64,000 nucleotides of DNA from JAWKJY01 sp041393535 (lineage in GTDB: Bacteria > Actinomycetota > Thermoleophilia > Gaiellales > Gaiellaceae): the NCBI GenBank assembly GCA_041393535.1, contig JAWKJY010000001.1:620001-684000 (forward strand), in the 5' to 3' direction. The notes below the pieces were generated by a model. That model had not been told where the DNA came from and did no database searches. It saw only the letters and a program-made list of their open reading frames with translations. Positions 52,050-60,506 of the stretch are shown here, one piece after another; the stretch's first letter is position 1; every line of letters starts with the position of its first letter. The translations under genes were made by a program, and so were the position numbers.

Positions 52050-52763
52050 GTGCCCGCCGCCCTCGTCTTCGGCGCTCGCAACCTCGGCCGTGCCGTCGCC
52101 CGGCGGCTCGTCGCCGACGGCTGGTGTGCGGCCTGCGTCGCCCGCAGCGCGGAGACGCTCGACCGGCTCGCCGCGGACGCCCCCGGCGTCGTCGGCCTCC
52201 AGGCGGACGCACGCGTCGAGGACGACGTCCGCCGGGTCGTCGCGGACGCGCGCGACGGGCTGGGCGGCCTCGACCTCGTCGTCGTCGCGATCTCGCCCGC
52301 CGGCGGCCGCAGCGGCGGCGGCGTCGAGCTCGCCGGCGCGCCGGCGGCCGTGTTCGACCCGTACCTCGACGACCTGCTGCCGGCGCTCTCGACCGTCCTG
52401 CGCGTCGCCGGCGGCGCGCTCGCCGAGCAGGGCCACGGCACGTACGTGCAGGTGACGGGCGGCTCGGCCCGGCGCGGGATGCCCGGGCGCGGCCCGTGGG
52501 CGTCGGCCGCGTTCGCCACCCGCGGGATGCTCCAGAGCGCTGCGAGCGAGCTGCGGGGCAGGGGCGTCCACGCGGCGCTGCTCGTCGTCGACGCCGTGAT
52601 CGAGTCCGACAAGACGCGCGGCTTCCTCGAGGGCAAGCCGACCGACTACGCGGCCGGCGAGGACGACGTCGCCGCCGCCGTGGCCTACCTGGCCGCGCAG
52701 TCGCCGCGGGCGTGGACGCACGAGCTCGTGCTCACGCCGGCGGGCGACGCGTGGGTGCCCTGA
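52050..52763 (+). CDS. SDR family NAD(P)-dependent oxidoreductase
   Basis: A 237-residue short-chain dehydrogenase-like protein. It starts MPAALVFGARNLGRAVARRL, a Rossmann glycine motif in degenerate form (GARNLG). LVVVAISPAGG replaces NNAG; VQVTGGSARRG holds the active-site serine position; the usual YxxxK is not obvious (WASAAFATRGM), so catalysis may be altered. GTG 52050 follows TACGAT (52036-52041) by 8 bases, and the in-frame upstream extension is low-complexity. Confidence 0.7.
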   Translation: MPAALVFGARNLGRAVARRLVADGWCAACVARSAETLDRLAADAPGVVGLQADARVEDDVRRVVADARDGLGGLDLVVVAISPAGGRSGGGVELAGAPAAVFDPYLDDLLPALSTVLRVAGGALAEQGHGTYVQVTGGSARRGMPGRGPWASAAFATRGMLQSAASELRGRGVHAALLVVDAVIESDKTRGFLEGKPTDYAAGEDDVAAAVAYLAAQSPRAWTHELVLTPAGDAWVP

Positions 52764-52800
52764 CCGCCGCCACCCCCGGAGGCCGCCGGGCGCGAGCGGC

Positions 52801-52806
52801 TAGGAT
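52801..52806 (+). promoter_or_regulatory. -10 element of tRNA-Cys
   Basis: TAGGAT, 9 bases before the tRNA 5' end. Confidence 0.5.
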
Positions 52807-52815
52807 GGCGGTCGC

Positions 52816-52886
52816 GGCGCGGTGGCCGAGAGGTTAGGCAGAGGCCTGCAAAGCCTCGTACAGCGGTTCGAATCCGCTCCGCGCCT
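52816..52886 (+). tRNA. tRNA-Cys (GCA)
   Basis: A 71-base cloverleaf: acceptor GGCGCGG/CCGCGCC, D stem GCC/GGC, anticodon stem GAGGC/GCCTC with loop CTGCAAA (anticodon GCA), T arm AGCGG-TTCGAAT-CCGCT and discriminator T, as expected for Cys. CCA is not encoded. Confidence 0.97.
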
Positions 52887-52969
52887 TGCTTGGCTCGACT
52901 GGTTGACGTGCGGGAGGATGGAGTCGGGTCGACATCCGCGACACAGCGCCCCCTGGCGGCGTGGGGCTG

Positions 52970-54527
52970 TCAGCCCGGCTCGACGACGAGGTCGTGCTGC
53001 ATCGCCCACAACGCCGCGGCCGCTCGCGTCGAGACGCCGATCTTCGCGTAGATGTGCTGGATGTGATGGTCCGCGGTCTTCGGCGAGATCACCAGGCGGT
53101 CCGCGATCTGGCGCGTCGTCAGCCCGCGGGCGGCCAGACCGAGCACGTCGACCTCGCGTCGCGTCAGCCCTCCGGGGATCGACCGCCGCGCGCGCGACGG
53201 CGCCTTCCCGTCGCCGGGCCCGGCGGCCGCGAGGACGGCCTCGGCGGCGCCCGGCTCGAGCACGCCTCCCGACGCCAGCCGACGTAGCTCCGCGGCCGCG
53301 TCGGCGGACGCGAACGCCGGGCGGTCGGCTCGCTCCGTCGTGAGCCCGACGTAGACCTCGGTGGCGGCCAGGACGCAGGCTCCCCTATCGCCGGCGGCCG
53401 TGCGCACTCGCCTGTGGTAGCCCGATGCGTCGCATTTCTCGTGGTGAGCAGACGCGACCGGATTCAGGGCGGCCAGGCCCGGGGAGCGACGCAGCATCTG
53501 CTCCGTCAGCATCGGGTGGAGCTCGACGCGGTCGAACTCGGTTCGCGTGAGCGAGCCGGGCTTGTCCCAGATCGAGTTGGGGACGCCGGTCGTGCCGAGG
53601 TCGTGCACCAGCGCCGCGCGGCGGAGCGTGGTCGTGGCCTCGCCAATGTTCGAGGCGGCCTGCTCTCCTTGCGAGCTGAGCGCAGCGGCGGCTGTGCCCG
53701 CCCATGTAGGGCGACTTGAGGTCGACAGTCGCCTTCACCGTCAGCGCAGCCGTCGAGGGCGTCTCCCTCCAGGACACGCCGCGGCTCCGGCTCGAGCGCG
53801 AGCACGGCGTCCCACGGATCGAGAAGCCGTCGAGCCGCTCGAACCACCTGCGCCCGTGCTGGACGAACAGGTCGGCGAGCGCGGTGTCGTAGGTGCGGTC
53901 GCGGCGACTGCTGGCGGTCGCGACCGCGTGCTCGAAGAGAACAGGCGGCCGATCGCCTCCATGTCGTGGCTGAGGTGGACATGCGCATCAGCAGCGGATC
54001 GCCGCCGCTCGCCTGGCCAGCAGGCAGCCATTGCCGTTCCAGCGCTCGAAGGTGAAACGCAGCGCGTCGCGCACGTCCGCGCCGAAGGCGAGGCGCCGAA
54101 CGAGCACGTCGGCCACCTCGCAGCCGGAGGCGAAGTTGTAGACCGCCCACTCGCGCGCCGTCCGCTGGATCAGCTCGACGATCTCGTCCTGCTCCTGCTT
54201 CGTGCGGCCGGCCGTGGCGAACGCGATGACGTCGCGCATGACCTCCGTCGGGTTCGCCGCGTCGTGCACCAGCGTCTGGGCGCGAATGGCGATCTCGTCG
54301 CCGAAGACGGTCGCGACCTCGTGGGCGTGGCCGGTGCAGCCGACGTAGCGCAGCAGGGCGACCCAGTACACGGCTTCGCGCACGTGGGCGTCGGCGCGGG
54401 CCGCGTCGCAGATCCAGGTGCCCAGCAGGCACGAGCGCAGCTGCGACTCGAGCGGCTGGCCGAAGGCGTTGTCCTGGGCGAGAGCCAGCGTGGCGACGAA
54501 CTCGGAGAGGCGCAGGGGCGGGGCCAA
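52970..54527 (-). pseudogene. HD-GYP-like domain / LuxR HTH regulator, multiply frameshifted
   Basis: About 520 residues in several frames. The N-terminal part (LRLSEFVATLALAQDNAFGQ, YWVALLRYVGCTGHAHEVAT, RTKQEQDEIVELIQRT) is intact to about 54010. The middle is scattered: LSHDMEAIGRLF, LDPWDAVLALEPEP, TVDLKSPYMGGHS. The C-terminal part is intact from 53608: HDLGTTGVPNSIWDKPG and SAHHEKCDASGYHRRV (HD-GYP type, GYH instead of GYP), then a LuxR helix-turn-helix (LTRREVDVLGLAARGLTTRQ). At least four indels between 53600 and 54010. The start is probably TTG 54527 after GGAGGA. Divergent from a SnoaL gene. May be error-affected or decayed. Confidence 0.65.
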
Positions 54528-54656
54528 GATGGGGAGTCCTCCCGATGTGCGGTGGGCGCCGACCTGAGCAGAATCGGCTCGTCCGCAGCACGGTACAGCG
54601 GCACGGCTGGCGGCGCAGCGGCGCCGAGAGCGACCACCGACCACGAAGGAGACACC

Positions 54657-55052
54657 ATGGGAGCACAGGAGAACGCAGAGGTCGTGCGGCGCGGCTACGC
54701 GGCCTTCAACAGCGCCGACGTCGACACGCTCACCGCGCTCTTCCCGGAGAGCGCCTCGTGGCACACGCCAGGACGCAGCAGCATCGCGGGCGACCACCGG
54801 GGGCGCGACGCCGTGTTCGCGCAGTTCGGCCGGTACGGGGGCGAGACCGGCGGGACATTCAGGGCCGACCTGGAGCAGGTGTTCACGAGCGAGGACGGCC
54901 GGGTGATCGGTCTACATCACAACAGCGCCGAGCGGAACGGCAAGCGGCTCGACACCGGCTGCTGCATCGTCTTCGAGGTCGAGGACGGCCGTATCGTCTC
55001 CGGACGCGAGCACTTCTTCGACCTGGCGAACTGGGACGAGTTCTGGTCGTAG
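54657..55052 (+). CDS. SnoaL/NTF2-like protein
   Basis: A 131-residue cone-shaped alpha+beta barrel protein of the NTF2/SnoaL group: EVVRRGYAAFNSADVDTLTA, FPESASWHTPGRSSIAGDHRG, AVFAQFGRYG and VEDGRIVSGREHFFDLANWD. ATG 54657 has a GAAGGAG site. It is divergent from the HD-GYP/LuxR regulator, which may control it. Function unknown; relatives are isomerases, hydrolases or ligand binders. Confidence 0.8.
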   Translation: MGAQENAEVVRRGYAAFNSADVDTLTALFPESASWHTPGRSSIAGDHRGRDAVFAQFGRYGGETGGTFRADLEQVFTSEDGRVIGLHHNSAERNGKRLDTGCCIVFEVEDGRIVSGREHFFDLANWDEFWS

Positions 55053-55111
55053 CGCCCCCCTGGGAGGCAACGCAGGCCGCACCCCGGGGTCGGAGCATCC
55101 GCCCGGCATCA

Positions 55112-55140
55112 CGGAGCCCCCGCGGTCGACGGGGGCTCCG
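55112..55140 (+). terminator. Terminator after SnoaL gene
   Basis: A 10-bp perfect stem (CGGAGCCCCC and complement at 55131-55140), 9-base loop. Confidence 0.6.
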
Positions 55141-55551
55141 GCCCGTTCCGGTCGTCGACGAGGGCTCCAGTGCCGCGCACCAGCCGGGCCGGCAAGCGAC
55201 CGGGCGTCGCCGACCACAACGGTCAGGTCGTCGTCCGGGATCCTCGAGCGGTTCCAGGCCGCTCCGCTGGGTCCGGCCGGCCGGACCGGCGGAGCGGCCC
55301 GTCGAGGCCAGCGGCGGAGCGGCCGGGCCGCCTGGCTATCGTCCGGTCAGGTCGATGTCGAGCCCGGCACGGCCGTGCGAGGCCCGTCGCGCGCCCTCGA
55401 GCAGGGGACGCGAGCGCGCTGGCGCGCGGCCGCGATGGGACGATGCAGGACGCAGGAGGACGATGAGGGCGCGGTCGGATGCGGTCGAGCGCGGGCCAGG
55501 ACGGCGCGGCGAGCGCCGCGTCGGCCGGCGTGCCGGGGAAGCTCCCCGGCC
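55141..55551. other. Gene-free stretch upstream of E1 alpha
   Basis: About 410 bases with no supportable gene. It contains GCGGAGCGGCC-type short repeats (55279-55325) and a GGACGATG pair near 55440-55465. A -10-like CTATCG lies at 55334-55339. Nothing further was recognised. Confidence 0.4.
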
Positions 55552-56527
55552 GTGAGCGCGCTGCCCGGAGCGAGCCCCGCGAGGGCGTCCGAGGAGCGCG
55601 ACGGCGGGGACGCGGCCGCCGTGGGCGACGCGACCGTTCGCGCGTGGTATCGCGACCTGGCGCGGATCCGCCGCTTCGAGGAGACGCTGCTCGAGCTGTT
55701 CGGGCGCGGCGAGATCGGCGGGACGACGCACACCTGCATCGGCCAGGAGGCGAACGCGGTCGGCGTGATCGCGCACCTCGACCCGCGCGCGACGTCGTCC
55801 TCGGCGGCCACCGCTGCCACGGGCGGTACCTGGCGCTCACCGGCGACGTCTACGGCCTGCTCTGCGAGGTGATGGGCCGGGCCGACGGGGTCTGCGGCGG
55901 CGTCGGCGGCAGCCAGCACCTGCACACCGAGGGCTTCCTCGCGAACGGCGTCCAGGGCAGCATCGCACCGACGCCGCCGGCGTGGCACTCGCCGCCCGCG
56001 AGCGCGGCACCGGTGGGATCGCGGTCGCCTCGTCGGGGACGGCACGATGGGGCAGGGCGTCGTCTACGAGACGCTGAACATCGCGTCGCTCTGGTCGCTG
56101 CCATTGCTCCTCGTCGTCGAGGACAACGGCTACTGCGCAGTCGACGCCGAAGCGGCTCGCCGTTGCCGGGTCGATCCCCGCGCGCGGCGGCCTTCGGGAT
56201 CCCCAGCGAGGAGCTCGACTCGACGGACGTCGCCGAGATCCACGCCGTCGCCGAGCGCGTCGTCCGGTCGGTGCGCGAGACCGGCCGGCCGGCGTTCCTC
56301 GTCCTGCGGACGTACCGCCTCGCGCCGCACAGCAAGGGCGACGAGATCCGCGACCCGGCCGAGATCGCCGAGCGGCGGAGGCGCGACCCGCTCGCCGTCC
56401 ACGGCGCGCGGCTCGAGAAGGCGGCGCGCGCCGCGCTCGACGCCGAGGTCGAGCGCGAGCTGGCGGAGATCCTGGCGCGGGCGCGAGGCCGCTCGCGGTC
56501 CCGGCCGGGGAGCGGCACCGAGCGTGA
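55552..56527 (+). pseudogene. 2-oxoacid dehydrogenase E1 alpha-like subunit, multiply frameshifted
   Basis: About 325 residues after repair, in three frames. VRAWYRDLARIRRFEETLLE and TTHTCIGQEANAVGVIAHLD; then VLGGHRCHGRYLALTGDVYG, GGVGGSQHLHTEGFLANGVQ; then MGQGVVYETLNIASLWSLPL ending LVVEDNGYC (the GDG...N thiamine diphosphate motif); then AAFGIPSEELDSTDVAEIHA and LRTYRLAPHSKGDEIRDPAE. Indels near 55795, 55970, 56030, 56150-56190 and perhaps 56490. Start GTG 55552. All conserved motifs survive, so sequencing error is likely. Forms the thiamine-dependent decarboxylase with the next gene. Confidence 0.75.
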
Positions 56528-57552
56528 GCATGCGCTGCGGACAGGCGCTGAACGCGGCGCTGCACGAGGTGATGGCCGAACGGGAGGACGTCTACCTTCT
56601 CGGCGAGGACGTGCTCGATCCGTACGGCGGGGCGTTCAAGATCACCGCGGGGCTGAGCGACCGCTTCGGCGGGCGGGTCACGACGACCCCGATCAGCGAG
56701 GCCGCGCTGATCGGCGTCGCGACCGGGATGGCGCTGCGCGGGCTGCGGCCGATCGTCGAGATCGTGTTCGGCGACTTCATCGCGCTCGGCTTCGACCAGC
56801 TGCTGAACAGCGCGACGAAGTTCGGCGCGATCGGGGGCGGCGCGCCCGTGCCGCTCGTCGTGCGCGCGCCGATGGGCGGGCGTCGCGGCTACGGCGCGAC
56901 GCACAGCCAGTCGCTCGAGAAGCACCTGCTCGGGATCCCGCACCTGCGGCTCCTCGCGGCCAGCGAGTGCCACGACCTCGCCGCGATGCTTCGCGGCGCG
57001 GTCGATGACCCGGGCCCGGTCGTCCTGATCGAGAACAAGCTGATGTACGGGCGGCCGACGCGCCAGCCCGTCGACGGCTGGATCGACGAGTTCGCGTGCC
57101 GGACGACCGGCGGGCCGTGGCCGGCGCTGACGCTCTCCGGGAACGGCTTCGGGCCGGCGGCCGCGACGATCGTCGCCTACGGCGGCATGGCCCCGCTCGC
57201 GATCGACGCGGCGACCGAGCTGGTCCTCGAGCACGAGGTCTTCACGGAGGTCGTGCTGCTCGGGCAGCTGCTGCCGCTCGAGCTCGACGCGGTCGTCGAG
57301 TCGGTCGGGCGCACGGGCGCGCTCGTGACCGCCGAGGAGGGGACGCTGACCGGCGGGATCGGCGCGGAGATCGCGGCGCGCGTCGGCGAGCTCGCCTGGG
57401 ACGCGCTGCGCGGCCCCGTCCGCCGGGTGGCCGCGCGCGACACGGTCGTCCCCGCCGCGCCGGCGCTCGAGGCGGCGATGCTGCCGCAGGCGTCCGAGCT
57501 GGTCGACGAGGTGCTCGAGCTCGTCGGCGCCCGGACCGGGAGCCTGCGCTGA
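56524..57552 (+). CDS. 2-oxoacid dehydrogenase E1 beta-like subunit
   Basis: A 342-residue transketolase-like protein (PDH/acetoin dehydrogenase beta type): ALNAALHEVMAEREDVYLLG, RVTTTPISEAALIGVATGMA, IVEIVFGDFIALGFDQLLNS, VRAPMGGRRGYGATHSQSLE and VTAEEGTLTGGIGAEIAARV. GTG 56524 overlaps the expected end of E1 alpha. Its TGA is overlapped by the next gene. With E1 alpha it would decarboxylate a 2-oxoacid and load the acyl group on a lipoyl domain. Unusual features around it: no normal E2 or E3 gene follows. Confidence 0.87.
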   Translation: MSMRCGQALNAALHEVMAEREDVYLLGEDVLDPYGGAFKITAGLSDRFGGRVTTTPISEAALIGVATGMALRGLRPIVEIVFGDFIALGFDQLLNSATKFGAIGGGAPVPLVVRAPMGGRRGYGATHSQSLEKHLLGIPHLRLLAASECHDLAAMLRGAVDDPGPVVLIENKLMYGRPTRQPVDGWIDEFACRTTGGPWPALTLSGNGFGPAAATIVAYGGMAPLAIDAATELVLEHEVFTEVVLLGQLLPLELDAVVESVGRTGALVTAEEGTLTGGIGAEIAARVGELAWDALRGPVRRVAARDTVVPAAPALEAAMLPQASELVDEVLELVGARTGSLR

Positions 57553-59141
57553 CCGAGATCGTCCTCACGCGCGAGGACGCGAACACGGAGCTGGCCGTCG
57601 TCGCCGAGTGGCTCGTCGCCGACGGGGCGCGCGTCCGCCGCGGCGAGCCCGTCTGCCTGGTCGAGACGAGCAAGGCGACCGTCGAGCTCGAGGCGCCCGC
57701 CGACGGCGTGCTCGTCCGGCTCGTCGAGGCCGGCGCGGAGGTCGTCCCCGGCGACGCCGTCGGGGCGGTCGCGGCGAGCGAGGCCGAGCGGGCGGAGGCG
57801 CTGGCGCGGCGAGGCGACGGCGCGGGCGTGCCCGCGGCGGCGCCCGCGGGGCACGGCGCCGCCCGGGTCACGAGGAAGGCGGCGGAGCTCGCCGAGCGCC
57901 ACGGCCTCGACCTCGTGGCGCTCGACCTGTCCGGCTTCGTCACCGTCGAGCACGTCGCGCAGCTCCTGCGCGAGCGGGAGCGGGCGGCCGCCGCCGACGG
58001 GCCCGGACCCGGGCCGCCCGTCGAGGGGAGCCGGCTGACGCTGCCCGGTGCTCCGCCGGCAGGCGAGGAGGGCGCGCTCGACCCGTCGTTCCTCGCGCTG
58101 CTGCGCGCCGACCCGGGGCAGGTGCGGGCGCTCGACCCGGCCGCGAAGGCGGCCGCGTACCGCGCGCACGGGGCCGTCCTCGGCGAGGGCGTCGAGCTGG
58201 CGCCGGGATCGCTGCTCGTGGCGCCGGCGATCCGGCTCGACGAGCGCGTGCGGATCGGCGAGGGGACGGAGCTGCGCGCGCTCGAGTCGATCCAGGTGGG
58301 CGCGCTGACGCACCTCGGCCCGGGCTGCGAGCTCGACTGCCGCCGCCTCGTGCTCGGCATGAACCTGCACGTCGGGCGCGCGGTCCGCGTCGGCGGCGGC
58401 GGGCGGCACGACCCGGAGGCGCTCTTCGTCGCGGGGGACGCGACGTTCATCGGCGACGAGGCGTTCGTCAACCCGTGCCGCCCGGTGTTGCTCGGGCGCG
58501 AGGTCTTCCTGACGATGCGCTCGGTGCTCGTCACGCACAACATCGGCCACTCGCTGCTCGAGGGCTACGAGAACCGCTTCGCGCCGATCACGATCGAGGA
58601 CCGCGCCCAGGTCGGGATCGGGACGGTCGTCTACGCGGGCTGCACGATCGGCGCCGGCGCGATCGTCGGGTCGGGGTCGTACGTCGTCTCGGACGTCCCC
58701 GCGGACGCGCTCGCGCTCGGCGTGCCCGCACGCGTCGTCGGGGCCGCGCGGTCGCCGGTCTCGCCGGAGCGCCGCCGGGCGCTGGCCGAGGGGATCGTGG
58801 CCGAGCTCGCGCGCCAGCTCGGGCTGCGCGGGCACGAGGTCGCGGCCGCGCCCTCGGGCACCGGCTTCACGCTCTGGCACGCGGGCGAGCGGGCGGAGCT
58901 GCGCCTGGTCGATCGGGCCGACGGGCTGCCCGACCCGGTGGGCGCCGAGACCGTCGTGCTCGCGCTCGCGTGCCCCGACGGGCTCGCGCCCCCGCCCGGC
59001 GTCGTCGTCTACGACGTCGTGGCCCGGCGCGCGCACGGGCAGGGCGGGACGCCGCTCGCAGACGCGACGCGGGAGTACCTGCGCAAACGCGGCATCCGCC
59101 TCGAGCCCGGCCCGTGGCGGTACGCCGGCGGGCTGCTCTAG
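57549..59141 (+). CDS. E2-like fusion: lipoyl domain + E1/E3-binding domain + left-handed beta-helix acyltransferase
   Basis: About 530 residues. A lipoyl domain (1-78) has the lipoylated lysine in VETSKATVEL (about Lys42). A peripheral-subunit-binding domain (about 107-141: VTRKAAELAERHGLDLVALD, VTVEHVAQLL) follows. Instead of the CAT domain of true E2 proteins there is a hexapeptide-repeat acyltransferase (about 210-400: IGEGTELRALESIQVGAL, TFIGDEAFVNPCRPVLLG, SVLVTHNIGHSLLEGYENRF cut short, VGIGTVVYAGCTIGAGAIVG), with a likely catalytic His in VTHN. The last ~130 residues are not recognised. The start codon is unclear: CTG 57549, overlapping the E1 beta stop, gives the expected lipoyl start. 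Confidence 0.8.
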   Translation: MTEIVLTREDANTELAVVAEWLVADGARVRRGEPVCLVETSKATVELEAPADGVLVRLVEAGAEVVPGDAVGAVAASEAERAEALARRGDGAGVPAAAPAGHGAARVTRKAAELAERHGLDLVALDLSGFVTVEHVAQLLRERERAAAADGPGPGPPVEGSRLTLPGAPPAGEEGALDPSFLALLRADPGQVRALDPAAKAAAYRAHGAVLGEGVELAPGSLLVAPAIRLDERVRIGEGTELRALESIQVGALTHLGPGCELDCRRLVLGMNLHVGRAVRVGGGGRHDPEALFVAGDATFIGDEAFVNPCRPVLLGREVFLTMRSVLVTHNIGHSLLEGYENRFAPITIEDRAQVGIGTVVYAGCTIGAGAIVGSGSYVVSDVPADALALGVPARVVGAARSPVSPERRRALAEGIVAELARQLGLRGHEVAAAPSGTGFTLWHAGERAELRLVDRADGLPDPVGAETVVLALACPDGLAPPPGVVVYDVVARRAHGQGGTPLADATREYLRKRGIRLEPGPWRYAGGLL

Positions 59142-59150
59142 GACGGCCCG

Positions 59151-60339
59151 CTAGAGGTAGCCGAGATCGGCGAGGCGGGCGACGACCGTCGCCTCCTCCT
59201 CGTCCGAGGCGCGCTGCGGTCGACGTCGTCGCACTCGCGCGCGAGCAGGAAGCGCAGCTGCTCGGGCGCCTCGTCGGCCCGGTCGACGAGCTCCGCGGGT
59301 CGAGGTCGAGCCGGTAGCCCTCCTCGACGTCGTCGGCGAGCCGGCGGATCAGCTTCCACGTCGACGTGCGCACCGCGAGCTGCGACACGCGGCCGCGGTC
59401 GGTCGTCGCGGTCACCACCGGCTCGTCGTCGGCGCGGCGCGCGCTGCGCAGCGAGATGCCGTCGCAGTCGAGCCCGGGGAGCCCGGCCAGCTCGAGCAGC
59501 GTCGGCGCGAGGTCGACCGAGCTCGCGACGTCGGCGCGCCGCCCCGGCTCGACACCCGGCCCGGCGAGCACGAGCGGCACGTGGACGATCTCCTCGTGCA
59601 GCGTCGCGCCGTGCAGGTGGTAGATGCCGCCGAGGCCGGACTTCTCGGGGATCCGCTCGCCCCACGACTCGCCGTGGTCGGACAGGAGCGCGATCACGGT
59701 TCGGTCGCGCCCGCCGCGCGCGTCGACCGCGGCCAGGAGCGGTGCGACGACGTTCGCGTCGAGCCACTCGACCGCCTCGGCGTACTCGGCCCGGACCCCC
59801 TGGTACTCGGCCGCCGAGTCGGAGCGGAGCCGGTCGAGCAGCCCCTGCTTCGCCGCGCGCCAGCGCTCGCGGTCGCCGTGGTCGACCTGCCGCGGCAGGT
59901 GCGTCGCCCAGCTGTGGACGTAGGCGAGGAAGGGCTCGCGCGCCCCGGTCACCCACTCGATCGCCGCGCCGGGGTCGTTCGACTCGCCGCGCACGCGCGC
60001 CGCGTCGAGGCCGCGGAAGAGGAACGACTCGTCGAAGACGAACGAGCCCACCTCGTAGCCGGCGGCGGCGAAGCGGTCGAACACGGTCGGGAGCGCGGGG
60101 TCGGGCTCCTGGTGCCAGGAGAGGTAGCCGTGCCGGTGCGGCAGCAGCCCCGTGACGAGCGACATCGTCGACGGCGCCGTCCACGCGGCGGCGCTGATCG
60201 CCTGCTCGAAGAGCAGGCCGCGCGCGGCGAGCGCGTCGATCGCGGGTGTCGCGACCCACGGGGAGCCGTAGCACCCGACGTGATCGGTGCGGAGGGCGTC
60301 CGCGACGATGACGAGGACGTTCGGCGGCGCGTCGGGCAT
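59151..60339 (-). CDS. Sulfatase-family hydrolase/transferase with Thr nucleophile, frameshifted near C-terminus
   Basis: About 396 residues after repair. Alkaline phosphatase-fold enzyme: NVLVIVADALRTDHVGCYGS, metal-site LLSDHGESWGE, VDLAPTLLELAGLPGLDCDG. The nucleophile motif is TAPSTMSLVTGLLPHRHG, with Thr where type I sulfatases have Cys or Ser for formylglycine; phosphoethanolamine- and phosphoglycerol-transferases use Thr. Two indels (near 59298 and 59215) break the end; the repaired tail reads LVDRADEAPEQLRFLLARE and EEEATVVARLADLGYL. ATG 60339 lies 7 bases after TAGCCT. Convergent with the acyltransferase (9-base gap). Confidence 0.78.
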
Positions 60340-60346
60340 CGAGCCG

Positions 60347-60352
60347 AGGCTA
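60347..60352 (-). promoter_or_regulatory. -10 element, leaderless promoter of sulfatase-family gene
   Basis: TAGCCT on the minus strand, 7 bases before ATG 60339. Confidence 0.5.
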
Positions 60353-60506
60353 CCAGCGAGGCCTCCCGGACCTTCCCGGACGGCGCCGCCCCGGCGCCGC
60401 GCGCGGTCGCCCGACGCCGTCGACGCAACCTGGGCTTAACCCGACGGCAACGGTGGTCAACGTTCCCTGAACGGAAAACTCGCGCGCCGTCGGTATCCGT
60501 TCTCCC

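Noticed and set aside
55375..55551. N-terminal extension of E1 alpha
   Set aside because: Arg/Ala-rich low-complexity translation; E1-like sequence only begins after GTG 55552.
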